Assembly (NCBI RefSeq): GCF_014905555.1
Contig: NZ_BNGS01000002.1
Location: 868,001 to 932,000 of the forward strand
Length of the DNA: 64,000 nucleotides
Reading direction: 5' to 3'
From: Streptomyces sp. Y2F8-2
GTDB lineage: Bacteria; Actinomycetota; Actinomycetes; Streptomycetales; Streptomycetaceae
Each line of letters opens with the position of its first letter. The first letter of the stretch is position 1. The notes beneath the pieces are model-generated. The model did no database searches and was not told the DNA's origin. It worked only from the letters and a program-made list of their open reading frames with translations. Positions 17,538 to 26,807 of the stretch are shown in pieces. A program made the position numbers and the translations under genes.

Positions 17538-18575
17538 ATGCCCGAACTGCGTGTCGTGGCCGTCTCCAATGACGGCACACGGCTGGTGCTGAAGGCTGCG
17601 GACAGCACGGAGTACACGCTTCCGATCGACGAACGGCTCCGCGCCGCCGTGCGCGGCGATCGTCCCCGCCTCGGCCAGATCGAGATCGAGGTGGAGAGCC
17701 ATCTCCGCCCCCGCGACATCCAGGCCCGTATACGTGCCGGTGCGTCCGCGGAGGAGGTCGCCCAGCTCGCCGGCATCCCCGTCGACCGCGTGCGCCGCTT
17801 CGAGGGCCCCGTGCTGGCCGAGCGTGCCTTCATGGCCGAGCGGGCACGCAAGACACCCGTGCGCCGGCCGGGCGAGAACACCGGTCCCCAGCTCGGCGAG
17901 GCCGTCCAGGAGCGGCTGCTGCTGCGCGGCGCCGAGAAGGACACCGTCCAGTGGGACTCCTGGCGCCGCGACGACGGCACCTGGGAGGTGATCCTGGTCT
18001 ACCGGGTGGCGGGCGAACCGCACTCGGCGACCTGGACCTACGACCCGCCCCGCCGGCTCGTCCAGGCCGTCGACGACGAGGCGCGCGCGCTGATCGGCGA
18101 GTCCGACGACCTCGCGGCCCCCGAGCCGAGCTACCCCTTCGTGCCACGGATCGCCCGTCTGCCCCGCGAGGGCCGGCTCGACCGCGCCCCGGAGCGGCAG
18201 AGTGACCGTCCCGCGTTGCCGTCGCAGGCGACCGAGCCGGCGGAGGAGAGCACCGGCGAACGGGACTCGCTCACCAGCCTCCTGGAGGCGGTGCCGAGCT
18301 TCCGCGGCGACCTGGTCGTGCCCGAGCGGCCCGCCGAGGAGCCGGAGGAGCCCGTACAGGAACCCGCGGCGGAGGAGCCGCCCGCGCCCGCGGCCTCGGC
18401 CGGATCCGCGTACGCGGACGTTCTCATGCCGCGCACGGTCGGCAGCCACCGCGACCGGCTGATCGGCGCGACGGACCGCCAGGCCGAGGCGGACGGTGTC
18501 CGCCCGGGTCGCAGAGCGGCGGTCCCGAGTTGGGACGAAATCGTGTTCGGTACGCGCCGCAAGAAGCAGGAGTAG
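17538..18575 (+). CDS. sepH: SepH cell-division regulator (DUF3071)
   Basis: This 345-residue protein has the conserved DUF3071 region at about residues 1-185, including a helix-turn-helix-like segment GASAEEVAQLAGIPVDRVRRF (about 69-89). An acidic, Pro/Glu-rich disordered linker follows, and the basic tail ends WDEIVFGTRRKKQE. SepH binds FtsZ and stimulates its assembly in Streptomyces vegetative and sporulation septation. The ATG at 17538 follows GGGAGGT. It converges on the rhodanese gene across a terminator hairpin. Confidence 0.93.
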   Translation: MPELRVVAVSNDGTRLVLKAADSTEYTLPIDERLRAAVRGDRPRLGQIEIEVESHLRPRDIQARIRAGASAEEVAQLAGIPVDRVRRFEGPVLAERAFMAERARKTPVRRPGENTGPQLGEAVQERLLLRGAEKDTVQWDSWRRDDGTWEVILVYRVAGEPHSATWTYDPPRRLVQAVDDEARALIGESDDLAAPEPSYPFVPRIARLPREGRLDRAPERQSDRPALPSQATEPAEESTGERDSLTSLLEAVPSFRGDLVVPERPAEEPEEPVQEPAAEEPPAPAASAGSAYADVLMPRTVGSHRDRLIGATDRQAEADGVRPGRRAAVPSWDEIVFGTRRKKQE

Positions 18576-18600
18576 CCGGACCGGGACACAGGCTCTGACG

Positions 18601-18635
18601 GGTGGGGTGGACGTCGAGGTGGCGTACACCCCACC
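18601..18635. terminator. Bidirectional terminator between sepH and sulfurtransferase
   Basis: GGTGGGGTG at 18601-18609 pairs perfectly with CACCCCACC at 18627-18635. The hairpin lies in the 67-bp gap between the two convergent stop codons. Confidence 0.65.
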
Positions 18636-18642
18636 GCCACGC

Positions 18643-19497
18643 TCACTGCGGGTCGGGGCCCACCGCCACGGGGCGGTTGCTGTCCGACGACCACTCCGAC
18701 CACGACCCCACGTACAGCGCGGCCGGGATGCCGGCGAGCGTCAGCGCCAGCACCTGCTGGGCCGCGGAGACGCCCGAGCCGCAGTACACGCCGACCTCGG
18801 TGCCCTCCGTGACGCCGAGCGCCTTGAAGCGCTCGGCGAGTTCCTCCTGGGGCAGGAAGTGGCCGGTTTCGGTCAGGTTCTGCGCCGTCGGCGCCGACAC
18901 CGCGCCCGGAATGTGCCCGCCCACCGGGTCGATCGGCTCGACCTCGCCCCGGTAGCGCTCACCGGCCCGCGCGTCCAGGAGCAGCCCCGTCCGGGCGAGC
19001 GCCGCCGCGCCGTCCGCGTCGAGCAGCGGCAGCGCGCCCGGTGCGGGCCGGAAGTCGCCCGGCTCGGGCGCCGTTTCGATCCCGGAGGCCAGGGACCCCT
19101 CCCAGGCGGGCAGACCGCCGTCGAGCACCCGCACATCCGGGTGACCCGTGAAGCGCAGCAGCCACCACGCGCGCGCGGCGGCCCAGCCCGTCCCGCCGTC
19201 GTACACCACCACCGGCCGGTCCGAGGACACGCCTGCGGCCCGCATCGCCGCACCGAAACGCTCGATGCCGGGCAGCGGATGCCGACCGGCCGGCCCCGGC
19301 GGATCCGCGAGATCGGTGTCCAGGTCGACGAAGACGGCCCCCGGAATGTGTCCGGCCGCGTACTCGGCACGGCCGTCGAAAGGAGCGGCGCCCGCCGCCG
19401 TCGCGGTGCTCAGCTGCCAGCGGATGTCCAGGAGCGTCGGCGGCCGCGCTCCCGCCAGTTCGCTCGCGAGTTCGGATGCGGAGATGATGGCCTTCAT
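18643..19497 (-). CDS. Sulfurtransferase, 3-mercaptopyruvate type (tandem rhodanese)
   Basis: A 284-residue protein with two rhodanese domains, an inactive N-terminal one and a catalytic C-terminal one. The active-site loop is CGSGVSA, with Cys at about residue 235. A CGSG loop is characteristic of 3-mercaptopyruvate sulfurtransferases, whereas thiosulfate enzymes have CRKGV. It moves sulfane sulfur to thiols or cyanide. I chose the ATG at 19497 over one three codons upstream because GGGGG sits closer to it; the difference is minor. Confidence 0.88.
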   Translation of the reverse strand: MKAIISASELASELAGARPPTLLDIRWQLSTATAAGAAPFDGRAEYAAGHIPGAVFVDLDTDLADPPGPAGRHPLPGIERFGAAMRAAGVSSDRPVVVYDGGTGWAAARAWWLLRFTGHPDVRVLDGGLPAWEGSLASGIETAPEPGDFRPAPGALPLLDADGAAALARTGLLLDARAGERYRGEVEPIDPVGGHIPGAVSAPTAQNLTETGHFLPQEELAERFKALGVTEGTEVGVYCGSGVSAAQQVLALTLAGIPAALYVGSWSEWSSDSNRPVAVGPDPQ

Positions 19498-19819
19498 GGC
19501 CCCCATCCTCGCGCACGGGGTGGCCCTCTCGCCCAGGTCCCGCTACTCTGCTCCGCCGGACAGGTCCGATCACCCGCTGTACGGGATCGGGCACATGCTG
19601 TACAGCCGATGGACCGCACACGGCGATCACACCGCGACGCACGAGCACCGTCCCATCGAGCCCCTGTGGCCGGCGGCCGTACCGCACGGCGCGGCCGGAG
19701 CCCGTGGTGCGACCGGTGGTGCGACCATCGACGCGGACCGTGCACCCGCGCCCACCCGGCACAGGTGCACCCGGGCGGAAGCTGAACGGCCACCACGAAG
19801 GGCCGAGGAGAGAGTGACG

Positions 19820-20635
19820 ATGATCGAGGCACCGGGGTCGGCGGGCCTGACCGGCACGGCGCACGAGAGGCCGGCGCCCGGCGTACCGTGCTGGGTGAGT
19901 CTGATGGTGCACGGGATGGCCGCGACCCAGGAGTTCTACCGGGCGCTGTTCGGCTGGGAGTTCCGTCCGGGACCACGGCAACTCGGGCCCTATGTGCGGG
20001 CCGTGCTGCACGGCTACGAGGTGGCGGGCATCGGCCAACTGCCGCCGGACCGCCATCTCCCGATCGCCTGGACGCCGTACCTCGGCTCGGACGACGTGGA
20101 CGCGACCGCCGAGGCGGTCCGCAGCTGCGGCGGCACGGTGGGGGTCGGTCCCCTGGACGCCGCCGAGGCCGGGCGCCTGGCGATCGCCTGCGACCCGACG
20201 GGCGCGGTGTTCGGCATCTGGCAGGCGGCCGAACACCTCGGCACCGGCCTGACCGGCGTCCCCGGCACTCCTGCCTGGAACGAGCTGCTGACCTACGACA
20301 CGGCGAGCGTCGCCACGTTCTACCGGACGGTCTTCGGCTACGAGGAGGAGCCGGTGGCCACCGCCGACTCCGACTACCGCACCCTGCACATCGAGGGCCG
20401 TCCGGTCGCCGGCATCCACGGTGTCGGGCACGCCCTCCCCCGCGACCGGGGTCCGCACTGGTTGACGCACTTCCGGGTCGAGGACGCCGACACGGCCGCC
20501 GAGCGGGTCACCGAGCTGGGCGGACACGTCGTGAGTCCCGGTCGCAGCACCGCCCTGGGCCGTATGGTCGCGGTCGCGGACCCGGAGGGAGCGACGTTCT
20601 CGGTGGTGAGCCCGCTCGACCGAGCCGGCTCCTGA
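19820..20635 (+). CDS. Two-domain VOC-family protein
   Basis: This 271-residue protein has two vicinal-oxygen-chelate domains (about residues 22-135 and 150-268). Each opens with a similar phrase, EFYRALFGWEF and TFYRTVFGYEEE. Such tandem VOC proteins resemble the CFP30B-type proteins of mycobacteria and are usually assigned as glyoxalase or bleomycin-resistance-like without a known substrate. The ATG at 19820 follows GAGGAGAGAG; a GTG two codons upstream is possible. It converges on tdk. Confidence 0.85.
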   Translation: MIEAPGSAGLTGTAHERPAPGVPCWVSLMVHGMAATQEFYRALFGWEFRPGPRQLGPYVRAVLHGYEVAGIGQLPPDRHLPIAWTPYLGSDDVDATAEAVRSCGGTVGVGPLDAAEAGRLAIACDPTGAVFGIWQAAEHLGTGLTGVPGTPAWNELLTYDTASVATFYRTVFGYEEEPVATADSDYRTLHIEGRPVAGIHGVGHALPRDRGPHWLTHFRVEDADTAAERVTELGGHVVSPGRSTALGRMVAVADPEGATFSVVSPLDRAGS

Positions 20636-20654
20636 CGGGTGAATCGCCGGGGCG

Positions 20655-21305
20655 TCAGATGGACGACACCGGCAGGACGTCGGGGGAGAGGGCCGCCGCG
20701 CGCGCGGCGGCCGCCGTCATACGGCGCCGGTGGTGGCGGCGGCACAGCACCTCGTAACCGATCTCGTCCGCCGACTGGGTCACGTCGCCCACGACGACCT
20801 GGGCACCCTCGACCACCATCTCGCCGCCCACCGTGCGGGCGTTGTGCGTCGCGCGGGCGCCGCACCAGCACAGCGCCTCCACCTGGAGGACCTCGACCCG
20901 GTCGGCCAACTCCACCAGGCGCTGGGATCCGGGGAAGAGCTTGGTGCGGAAATCGGTCGTGATACCGAAGGCGTAGACGTCGAGACCGAGGTCGTCGACC
21001 ACCCGGGCCAGCTGGTCTATCTGCTCCGGCGCCAGGAACTGCGCCTCGTCCGCGATCACGTAGTCCGCTCGCCCGCCCTGGGAGAGATGGTCGACGACGT
21101 GGGCATACAGGTCCTGTCCGTCGCCCACCTCCACCGCGTCGGTGACCAGGCCCAGGCGCGAGGAGAGCTTGCCCTCGCCCGCCCGGTCGTCCCGGGTGAA
21201 GATCATGCCCACGAGGCCGCGCGCGGAGCGGTTGTGCTCGATCTGGAGAGCCAGCGTCGACTTCCCGCAGTCCATGGTTCCGGAGAAGAACACCAGCTCG
21301 GGCAT
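20655..21305 (-). CDS. tdk: Thymidine kinase, type II
   Basis: A 216-residue salvage enzyme phosphorylating thymidine with ATP. The P-loop reads FSGTMDCGKST (residues 7-17), the catalytic region is IADEAQF (Glu base), and the lasso/zinc domain has CWCGARATHN and a later VLCRRHHRRR as zinc ligands. It is a stand-alone gene convergent with the VOC gene. Together with dut it belongs to pyrimidine deoxynucleotide metabolism, but the two are far apart here. Confidence 0.95.
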   Translation of the reverse strand: MPELVFFSGTMDCGKSTLALQIEHNRSARGLVGMIFTRDDRAGEGKLSSRLGLVTDAVEVGDGQDLYAHVVDHLSQGGRADYVIADEAQFLAPEQIDQLARVVDDLGLDVYAFGITTDFRTKLFPGSQRLVELADRVEVLQVEALCWCGARATHNARTVGGEMVVEGAQVVVGDVTQSADEIGYEVLCRRHHRRRMTAAAARAAALSPDVLPVSSI

Positions 21306-21408
21306 GGGAGATTGAGGCCTTTCGGGCGGGGCGGAGGGCATGGGGGATCTTCACGAGCGTACTGGGCACACGGGCGCGCGCCACGCTCGGGTGGCGGTCA
21401 CATGAAGG

Positions 21409-22599
21409 TCAGGTGCGCACTTCGAGCAGGGGCACCAGCTGTTCCACGGCCGTCATCGAGCCGTGGTTGCCGACCATGGCCGATTCCTTCGGCTCCCGCT
21501 CGGAGGCGATGATCAGCACGTCGTCACGGGCCGCCGCGACCACGTCACCGATGCGCGGGTACACGCGGTCGTCGATGTGGGGGCCGAACCAGCCCGCCGC
21601 GATCGCCTCGTCCCGCGAGGCCACCCAGAACTGCTCGCCGAGGACCTCGCGCCAACAGGTCAGGACGTCGTTCTCGGCTCCCGGCAGCGCGTAGACGTGC
21701 CGTGCGCGCCCCTCGCCGCCGAGCAGGGCGACGCCGGCGCGCAGCTCCCAGTCCTCGTCGAAGTCGATGCGGTGCCGCTCGTCGAACGGGATGTCGAGCA
21801 TGCCGTGGTCGGCTGTCACGTACAGGGCGGTGCGCGGCGGCAGCTGCTCGGCCAGGCGCTGGACCAGCCGGTCGACGTACATGAGCTGGCCGCGCCAGGT
21901 GTCGGAGTCGACGCCGAATCGGTGGCCGGCGCCGTCCAGCTCGGAGTAGTACGTGTACACCAAGGAGCGTTCGCCGGCGGCCAGTTGCTCGGCCGCCAGG
22001 TCCATGCGGTCCTCGCCGGTCAGCTTCCCGCAGAACGTTCCGCCACTGAGCGCGACCTTCGTCAGCGGGGTGTTCTCGAACGCCGGGGAAGACACCTGTG
22101 CGGTGTGCACACCGGCGTCGTGAGCGAGCTGGAACACGGTGGGGTACGGCTGCCAGACCTGCGGCGGGGTCCACGGCTGCCAGCGCAGCTGGTTCATCAG
22201 CTCCCCGGTGTCCGGGTCGCGCACGGTGTAGCCGGGCAGGCCGTGCGCGCCCGGGGGCAGGCCGGTGCCGACGGAGGCCAGCGAGGTGGCCGTGGTCGCC
22301 GGGTAGCCGGCGGTGATGGGCCGCCCCGTGCCGCCGCGGGAGGACGCCAGGAGCGAGGTCATGAAGGGCGCCTCGCCGGGGTGCGCCTTCAGCTGCTCCC
22401 AGCCGAGCCCGTCGATCAGGAAGACGCAGTTGCGGTCGGCGGCGGTCAGTTCCGGGATGGCGGCATTCTGGCCGGGCACCCCCATGCCCGCCGCCAGGGT
22501 GGGCAGGAGATCGGCCAGCGAGCCCGAGCCGTACTCGGGGACGGGCGCGGAGCCGAGGGCCAGCGGCTCCGGGTGGTCGGCCCAGGCGGGGAGTGCCAT
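21409..22599 (-). CDS. Alkaline phosphatase superfamily protein (nucleotide pyrophosphatase type)
   Basis: A 396-residue cytoplasmic-looking member of the phosphodiesterase/NPP branch, without a signal peptide. Metal and catalytic residues are visible: Asp in FLIDGLGW, a Thr nucleophile in YPATTATSL, Asp/His in SELDGAGHRFG and Asp/His in TADHGML. It probably cleaves a phosphodiester or pyrophosphate, but the substrate is unknown. Its start codon shares its A with the DUF5998 stop (TGATG), so the two are co-translated. Confidence 0.85.
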   Translation of the reverse strand: MALPAWADHPEPLALGSAPVPEYGSGSLADLLPTLAAGMGVPGQNAAIPELTAADRNCVFLIDGLGWEQLKAHPGEAPFMTSLLASSRGGTGRPITAGYPATTATSLASVGTGLPPGAHGLPGYTVRDPDTGELMNQLRWQPWTPPQVWQPYPTVFQLAHDAGVHTAQVSSPAFENTPLTKVALSGGTFCGKLTGEDRMDLAAEQLAAGERSLVYTYYSELDGAGHRFGVDSDTWRGQLMYVDRLVQRLAEQLPPRTALYVTADHGMLDIPFDERHRIDFDEDWELRAGVALLGGEGRARHVYALPGAENDVLTCWREVLGEQFWVASRDEAIAAGWFGPHIDDRVYPRIGDVVAAARDDVLIIASEREPKESAMVGNHGSMTAVEQLVPLLEVRT

Positions 22600-23186
22600 C
22601 AGCGGGAGTCGTCCGCGGTCGCCTCGGAGAGGGCCTGCGCGAAGGCGAGCGCCTGGCGCACCGTCTCCGGGCCGTCCCCCGCCTCGCTGACACGCAGGCT
22701 CAGGTCGTCCGCCGTCGAGCTGCCCGTGTAGCCGTGGTCGGCCTCGCAGTTGGGGTCGCCGCAGGCGGCGGGTTCCAGATCGATACGGGAGACCGCGCCC
22801 CAGCCGATGGTCAGGACGACCTCGCGGGGCAGCGTGCCCGGGGTGTACGACTCCGGGTTGGCGACGACACGGCTGAGGACGACCGAGGCGATCCGGCCGA
22901 GCTTCACGGATTCCGTCGACGTCGTCGCGTACGGCGTCGGGGAGGTGTCGTCCGCGGCCTGCTCGTCGGTGTGGCTGACGATGAAGCGGTTGCCTGTGAG
23001 GACCAGCACGGTCACGTGCCGGCGCACCTCGTTGGCGTCGAAGGTGGTCTCCTGGTGGACCAGGTACGACCGGATGGGCTCGCCGCCCACCGCGGCTTCC
23101 ACCGCCTCGGCCACGAGCGCCGGGTAGTAGCCGCTGCGCTCGATCGCCGCGCGCAGCCCCTGGGTCGTCGTACTGGTCTTGGCCAT
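22599..23186 (-). CDS. DUF5998 family protein
   Basis: A 195-residue soluble protein conserved in streptomycetes. It opens MAKTSTTTQGLRAAI, contains a predicted beta-rich middle (HVTVLVLTGNRFIVSHTDE), and has a cysteine-containing motif ACGDPNCEADHG near residue 148 that might bind a metal. The ATG at 23186 gives the conserved N-terminus. It is coupled to the downstream phosphodiesterase gene. Function unknown. Confidence 0.8.
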   Translation of the reverse strand: MAKTSTTTQGLRAAIERSGYYPALVAEAVEAAVGGEPIRSYLVHQETTFDANEVRRHVTVLVLTGNRFIVSHTDEQAADDTSPTPYATTSTESVKLGRIASVVLSRVVANPESYTPGTLPREVVLTIGWGAVSRIDLEPAACGDPNCEADHGYTGSSTADDLSLRVSEAGDGPETVRQALAFAQALSEATADDSR

Positions 23187-23237
23187 GCCGTCCATCCTAC
23201 GGGGGTGCACTGACTGCGAGGCACCGCTCGTCGCTGC

Positions 23238-26051
23238 TCAGTACACCGGGAGCCTGCGCGGGCCCAGGTCGTCGCGGGCGGGCGGGGGAGCGAGCCGGAC
23301 GGTGGCCCCGAGCACGCTCAGGCCGCGCGGGGCGACCACGACGGGCTCCAGGGTGACCGCGACGACCTCCGGATGGTCGTCGACCAGCCGTGACACGCGC
23401 AGCATCAGCTCTTCGAGGGCGGGCGTGTCCACGGGAGCGGAGCCGCGCCAGCCGAACAGGAGTGGGGCGGTCCGGATCGACCGGACCAGGGAGGTGGCGT
23501 CGCGGTCGGTGACCGGAATCAGTCGGTGCGCCATGTCGTCGAGCAGCTGGGAGGCGGCCCCGGCGAGCCCGAACGACAGGACGGCCCCGGCCGCGGGATC
23601 GATGACCGTCCGCAGGAAGGTGTCGACGCCCCGTGGCGCCATGCCCTGCACGACCGGCCGCAGTTCCTCCGGCTTGCCGAACAGGGACGTCAACTCGGCG
23701 TACGCCCGCCGCAGTTGCTCCTCGTCGGCCAGGTCGAGGCGTACGCCGCCCAGGTCGGCGCGGTGGCGCAGGTGCGGGGCGGTGGCCTTGAGCGCCACCG
23801 GGTAGCCGATCGTGCGGGCGGCCTCGAGAGCGGCCTCGGGGGTGGGAGCCGGCAGCGCCCGGCGGACGTGGATGCCGTAGCGCGCGAGCAGGTCGCAGGT
23901 CTCGTCCGTGCCGAGGGTGAGCCCCTGGCCGCGCGCGAGCAGGCCGTCGATCAGCCGGGCGGCGCCCTTCTCGTCGATATCGTCGAACTCGGGCACCTTG
24001 CCGGGCTCGGCGGCCTCCCGCCGCCACTGCGCGTACTTGACGGCTTCGGCGAGGGCCCGGACGGCGCGCTCGGCGGCGGGGTAGGCGGGGATGAGCCGGG
24101 AGTCCGGCGGCGCCTCGGTCGCGGGCGGTGGTACGGCGTCCCCGGCCTCCTGCTGCGGTCGTCCCGCGGTGCCGGCCTGGGGCCCCGTGCTCGCGGCGGC
24201 GGACAGGGCCTCTGCCAGCCCGCCGAGCTCCACGTGCACCACCAGCACGGGCTTCGCGGGAGCCGCCGCGGCGGCGGACCTCAACGCCTCCGCCAACTCC
24301 GCGTCCCCCGGCGACGTCTCCCCCACCGCCGGTATCGCCGTCACGACCACGGCATCACAGGAGTCGTCGGCCAGCGCGGCGACCAGCGCCCGGTGGAAGT
24401 CCTCGGCCGACGCCTCCGTCGTGAGATCGAGCGGCGGCGAGGGCCGCAGTCCCTCCGTGAGGCAGGCGTCGTACGTCAGCAGCCCCAGCGACTCCGAGTT
24501 CCCGAGGATCGCCACCCGGGGCCCCGCGGGCAGCGGCTGGCGGGCCAGCAGCAGGCCCGCGTCCACCAGTTCCGTGATCGTGTCCACGCGGATCACCCCG
24601 GCCTGCCGCAGCAGCGCGGACACCGTGGCGTGCGGCAGGCGTGTGGCCCGTACCGCATGCCCCTGCGGCGCGCCCCCGTGCCGCGCCCCCTGCACCACCA
24701 CGAGCGGTTTGGACGCCGCCGTGCGCCGCGCGAGCCGGTTGAACTTGCGCGGGTTGCCGATGGTCTCCAGATACATCAGGGCGACGTCGGTGTCCGGGTC
24801 GTCGTACCAGTACTGGAGGACGTCGTTCCCGGACACGTCCGCCCGGTTGCCGGAGGAGACGAAGGTCGAGACACCCGTGACGCCGGTCACACCTCCGCCG
24901 CGCCGATGCAGCCGTGACAGCAGGGCGATCCCGATGGCGCCCGACTGGGCGAACAGCCCTATGCGCCCGGGGCGGGGCATCTCGGGGGCGAGGGAGGCGT
25001 TGAGCCGGACCTGCGGCGAGGTGTTGATGATCCCGAAGGCGTTCGGCCCGATGATCCGCATGCCGTACGACCGCGCCTGCCGCACCAGCTCCCGCTGCCG
25101 CTCCCGCCCCTCGGGCCCGCTCTCGGCGTACCCGGCGGAGACCACCACGAGCCCCTGCACCCCGTGCTCGCCGCACTCGGTGACGACCTCGGGGACGTGT
25201 TCGGCGGGCACGGCCACCACGGCGAGGTCGACCGGCTCGGAGATGTCGCGGACCGAGCGGTGGGCGGGGACGCCGTCGAGGTCCTTCCGGTCCGCGGCGA
25301 ACGCCCGGTTCACCGCGTACAGGCGGCCGGTGTACCCGCCGTCCCTGAGGTGGTCGAGAACGCTGCGGCCCACTCCCCCGGGCGTGCGGCCGGCGCCGAT
25401 CACGGCGACCGCGCCGGGTGCGAGCAGCCGCTGCACGGACCGCGCCTCGGCCCGCTGCTCCCGGGCTCGCTGGACGGCCAGCGACCGGTCGGTGGGCTCC
25501 AGGTCGAACTCGAGGCGTACGACACCGTCCTCGAAGCTGCGCTTCTGCTGGTACCCGGCGTCCGTGAACACCTTGATCATCCTGGTGTTGGCGGGCAGCA
25601 CCTCGGCGGCGAACCGGCGGATGCCGCGCTCCCTGGCCACCGCCGCGATGTGTTCGAGCAGGGCGGAGGCGACGCCGCGTCCCTGGTGCGCGTCCTGCAC
25701 GAGGAAGGCCACCTCGGCCTCGTCGGCAGGCGAGGAGGCGGGCAGGCCGTCGGTACCGATGCGGTCATAGCGTACGGTTGCGATGAACTCGCCGCCGACC
25801 GTGGCCGCGAGTCCCACCCTGTCCACAAAGTCGTGGTGCGTGAAGCGGTGGACGTCCTTGGCGGACAGGCGCGGGTACGGCGCGAAGAAGCGGTAGTACT
25901 TCGACTCGTCCGAGACCTGCTCGTAGAAGCTGACGAGGCGCTCGGCGTCATCGACGGTGATGGGCCTGATGCGCGCGGTGCCGCCGTCGCGCAGCACCAC
26001 GTCGGCCTCCCAGTGAGCGGGGTACTCGTGCCGGTCCGACGTGGTCTGCAT
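23238..26051 (-). CDS. GNAT acetyltransferase fused to acyl-CoA synthetase (NDP-forming)
   Basis: This 937-residue fusion starts with a GNAT domain (about residues 15-165, with AYxxRGVA-like phrase DAHQGRGVASALL for acetyl-CoA). A CoA-binding Rossmann domain follows (about 190-320, VIGAGRTPGGVG), then succinyl-CoA-ligase-like domains (about 330-500) and a C-terminal ATP-grasp subunit (about 700-930). In E. coli Pat/PatZ the GNAT domain is at the C-terminus; here the order is reversed. Such proteins acetylate lysines, often of acetyl-CoA synthetase. The putative start at 26051 follows the conserved N-terminus; it is divergent from ptsH. Confidence 0.9.
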   Translation of the reverse strand: MQTTSDRHEYPAHWEADVVLRDGGTARIRPITVDDAERLVSFYEQVSDESKYYRFFAPYPRLSAKDVHRFTHHDFVDRVGLAATVGGEFIATVRYDRIGTDGLPASSPADEAEVAFLVQDAHQGRGVASALLEHIAAVARERGIRRFAAEVLPANTRMIKVFTDAGYQQKRSFEDGVVRLEFDLEPTDRSLAVQRAREQRAEARSVQRLLAPGAVAVIGAGRTPGGVGRSVLDHLRDGGYTGRLYAVNRAFAADRKDLDGVPAHRSVRDISEPVDLAVVAVPAEHVPEVVTECGEHGVQGLVVVSAGYAESGPEGRERQRELVRQARSYGMRIIGPNAFGIINTSPQVRLNASLAPEMPRPGRIGLFAQSGAIGIALLSRLHRRGGGVTGVTGVSTFVSSGNRADVSGNDVLQYWYDDPDTDVALMYLETIGNPRKFNRLARRTAASKPLVVVQGARHGGAPQGHAVRATRLPHATVSALLRQAGVIRVDTITELVDAGLLLARQPLPAGPRVAILGNSESLGLLTYDACLTEGLRPSPPLDLTTEASAEDFHRALVAALADDSCDAVVVTAIPAVGETSPGDAELAEALRSAAAAAPAKPVLVVHVELGGLAEALSAAASTGPQAGTAGRPQQEAGDAVPPPATEAPPDSRLIPAYPAAERAVRALAEAVKYAQWRREAAEPGKVPEFDDIDEKGAARLIDGLLARGQGLTLGTDETCDLLARYGIHVRRALPAPTPEAALEAARTIGYPVALKATAPHLRHRADLGGVRLDLADEEQLRRAYAELTSLFGKPEELRPVVQGMAPRGVDTFLRTVIDPAAGAVLSFGLAGAASQLLDDMAHRLIPVTDRDATSLVRSIRTAPLLFGWRGSAPVDTPALEELMLRVSRLVDDHPEVVAVTLEPVVVAPRGLSVLGATVRLAPPPARDDLGPRRLPVY

Positions 26052-26163
26052 GGGCCCCAGAGTAAGGCTCGCGTCCGTAGGCGGCGCGAGGCAGGCTGAG
26101 GGGACCGGTCCCGGCCCGCCGGGGACGGACGACGCCCTTCCGGGCACGCTTCACCTATGGAAC

Positions 26164-26179
26164 ACTGGTCTAGACAACC
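26164..26179 (+). promoter_or_regulatory. DasR-responsive element (dre) upstream of ptsH
   Basis: ACTGGTCTAGACAACC matches 14 of 16 positions of the DasR consensus, and the left 12 bases are perfect. It lies 26 bp upstream of the ptsH start codon. DasR (GntR/HutC family) represses pts genes until glucosamine-6-phosphate accumulates. Confidence 0.85.
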
Positions 26180-26205
26180 CTGATACACCTGAAGGGCAGC
26201 AACAC

Positions 26206-26487
26206 ATGGCTGAGCGCCGCGTCAACGTCGGCTGGGCCGAGGGTCTCCACGCCCGCCCCGCCTCCATCTTCGTCCGGGCAGCCACGGCCTCCGGCATCCC
26301 GGTGACGATCGCCAAGGCGGGCGGCACCCCCGTCAACGCCGCGTCCATGCTGGCGGTTCTGGGCCTCGGCGCCCAGGGCGGCGAGGAGATCGTCCTGGCC
26401 TCCGACGCGGAGGGCGCGGACGCCGCGCTCGACCGCCTGGCCAAGCTGGTCGCCGAGGGCCTCGAGGAACTTCCCGAGACCGTCTGA
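26206..26487 (+). CDS. ptsH: HPr phosphocarrier protein
   Basis: A 93-residue HPr of the sugar phosphotransferase system that carries phosphate from EI to the EIIA components. The active histidine is His15 in GLHARPA. Ser47 in NAASMLAVLGL occupies the position of the regulatory serine, although HPr kinase is generally absent from streptomycetes. The PTS in Streptomyces mainly serves N-acetylglucosamine and fructose. Expression is probably controlled by DasR through the site upstream. Confidence 0.97.
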   Translation: MAERRVNVGWAEGLHARPASIFVRAATASGIPVTIAKAGGTPVNAASMLAVLGLGAQGGEEIVLASDAEGADAALDRLAKLVAEGLEELPETV

Positions 26488-26515
26488 CCCTTCGGGCAGC
26501 AGCACCCCGCTTCAG

Positions 26516-26540
26516 CCGCGTCGCCTACATGGCGGCGCGG
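26516..26540 (+). terminator. ptsH terminator
   Basis: A 10-bp stem (one G-T wobble) with a 5-base loop TACAT begins 28 bp after the ptsH stop. The remaining bases to 26807 are A+T-richer and hold no recognisable gene. Confidence 0.7.
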
Positions 26541-26807
26541 CTGTCGTCGTGCCGGGCAAGCTCCCGTCCCGGAGGCGACAGCCGGCGATGACCACAGTCC
26601 CGGTGCGGGAAACGGCGAGGAGCGGCGCAGGGAACGGGGACGAACGGCGCACGCAATGAAAACGGCCCACGGCGCATTCGTCAGCGCGAATAACATCGCG
26701 CACGACATACCGAAACAGCACACGTCGAATTCGTGGACGCGCGCGAAAAACAGGCAGCCGAAAAGAGGGCCTCAGCCGAATATCCATCTTTGTATACGGC
26801 GCCGGTG

